Source: Pedobacter sp.
GTDB lineage: Bacteria > Bacteroidota > Bacteroidia > Sphingobacteriales > Sphingobacteriaceae
Assembly (NCBI GenBank): GCA_004210715.1
Contig: SEDB01000009.1
Location: 1 to 36,561 of the forward strand
Length of the DNA stretch: 36,561 nucleotides
Direction of reading: 5' to 3'
Shown one piece after another: positions 36,305-36,561 of the stretch (positions are counted from its first letter, which is position 1; each line of letters opens with the position of its first letter). A program made the translations under genes and the position numbers. The notes under the pieces were generated by a model that saw only the letters and a list, made by a program, of their open reading frames with translations, was not told where the DNA came from and ran no database searches.

Positions 36305-36561
36305 ATGGAATATACCACCATTATCAAAGCATTTGAAAAACTAAGTACAGAAGAACTTTATCAGATTATGAAACTTCGCATTGAAGTGTTTATCATCGAA
36401 CAGCAATGCTTATATCAGGATGCAGATGATAAAGATCAAAAATGCCATCATCTAATGCTAATAAAAGATGAAACTCTTGTTGCTTATGCAAGGTTGGTTC
36501 CAGCCGGGCTTTCGTTTCCTGAAGTTTCAATTGGAAGGGTAATTACCAGTGCTGGAGTGAG
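36305..36561 (+). CDS. ElaA-like GNAT-family N-acetyltransferase, N-terminal part (runs off the window)
   Basis: From ATG 36305 the visible 85 residues read MEYTTIIKAFEKLSTEELYQ, then IMKLRIEVFIIEQQCLYQDADDKD, then the beginning of the GNAT beta-sheet (LMLIKDETLVAYARLVP and SIGRVI). The LRxEVFIxEQxCxYQDxDxKD block is the hallmark of the ElaA family of small GNAT acetyltransferases. The acetyl-CoA loop begins at GRVITSAGV and is cut by the window end. The acceptor is unknown. The protein is cytoplasmic, with no signal. Confidence 0.88.
   Translation, partial: MEYTTIIKAFEKLSTEELYQIMKLRIEVFIIEQQCLYQDADDKDQKCHHLMLIKDETLVAYARLVPAGLSFPEVSIGRVITSAGV

Overview
The window looks like chromosomal DNA from a Bacteroidota member, most likely family Sphingobacteriaceae (Pedobacter-like). 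I infer this from low GC, paired SusC/SusD outer-membrane import genes, FecI/FecR regulators, very short intergenic gaps, -7 promoter boxes of the form TAnnTTTG, weak Shine-Dalgarno sequences and many short lipoprotein signals. There are no rRNA, tRNA, CRISPR, phage or transposase genes.

Layout. (1) 1-6092, minus strand: the start of a FixL-like PAS protein, a conserved 593-residue protein of unknown function with a nitronate-monooxygenase-like stretch and a cysteine cluster, then an exported metallophosphoesterase next to a fused FAD/Fe-S D-lactate (glycolate)-type dehydrogenase. (2) 6288-15372, minus strand, 'locus A': ECF sigma, FecR, SusC, SusD, metzincin-like zinc protease, DUF3347 protein. 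Locus A is visibly damaged. Its SusC has lost the signal peptide and STN signalling domain and starts 9 bases after the fecR stop. Its protease has an internal deletion of roughly 130 codons with a frame change. (3) 15523-27135, minus strand, 'locus B': the same order but intact (sigma, FecR, SusC with STN, SusD, metzincin lipoprotein), extended by a DUF4369/TlpA thioredoxin and an amidohydrolase. (4) 27332-36561: mixed housekeeping and accessory genes: a lipocalin-like lipoprotein (minus); an SMP-30-like propeller and a GH43 enzyme (plus); an aldo/keto reductase, flavodoxin lipoprotein and cupin operon (minus); a nucleotide-pyrophosphatase-like phosphodiesterase (minus); a choice-of-anchor-I lipoprotein (minus); an SDR (plus); and the start of an ElaA-type GNAT acetyltransferase (plus).

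How it works together. Loci A and B read as tandem paralogous uptake systems. A TonB-dependent SusC/SusD pair would import oligomers, probably peptides since the linked hydrolases are a metzincin and an amidohydrolase rather than glycosidases. The SusC STN domain would signal through FecR to the sigma factor. Locus B can do all of this; locus A appears uncoupled and decaying. The fecR-susC gap of locus B holds a plus-strand terminator-like hairpin and a -7 box that could mark an antisense RNA over the susC leader, comparable to known antisense RNAs of Bacteroides utilisation loci. The corresponding stretch is missing in locus A. Other non-coding structure includes a nested palindromic element at 32415-32536 and a strong minus-strand terminator inside the GH43 coding sequence.
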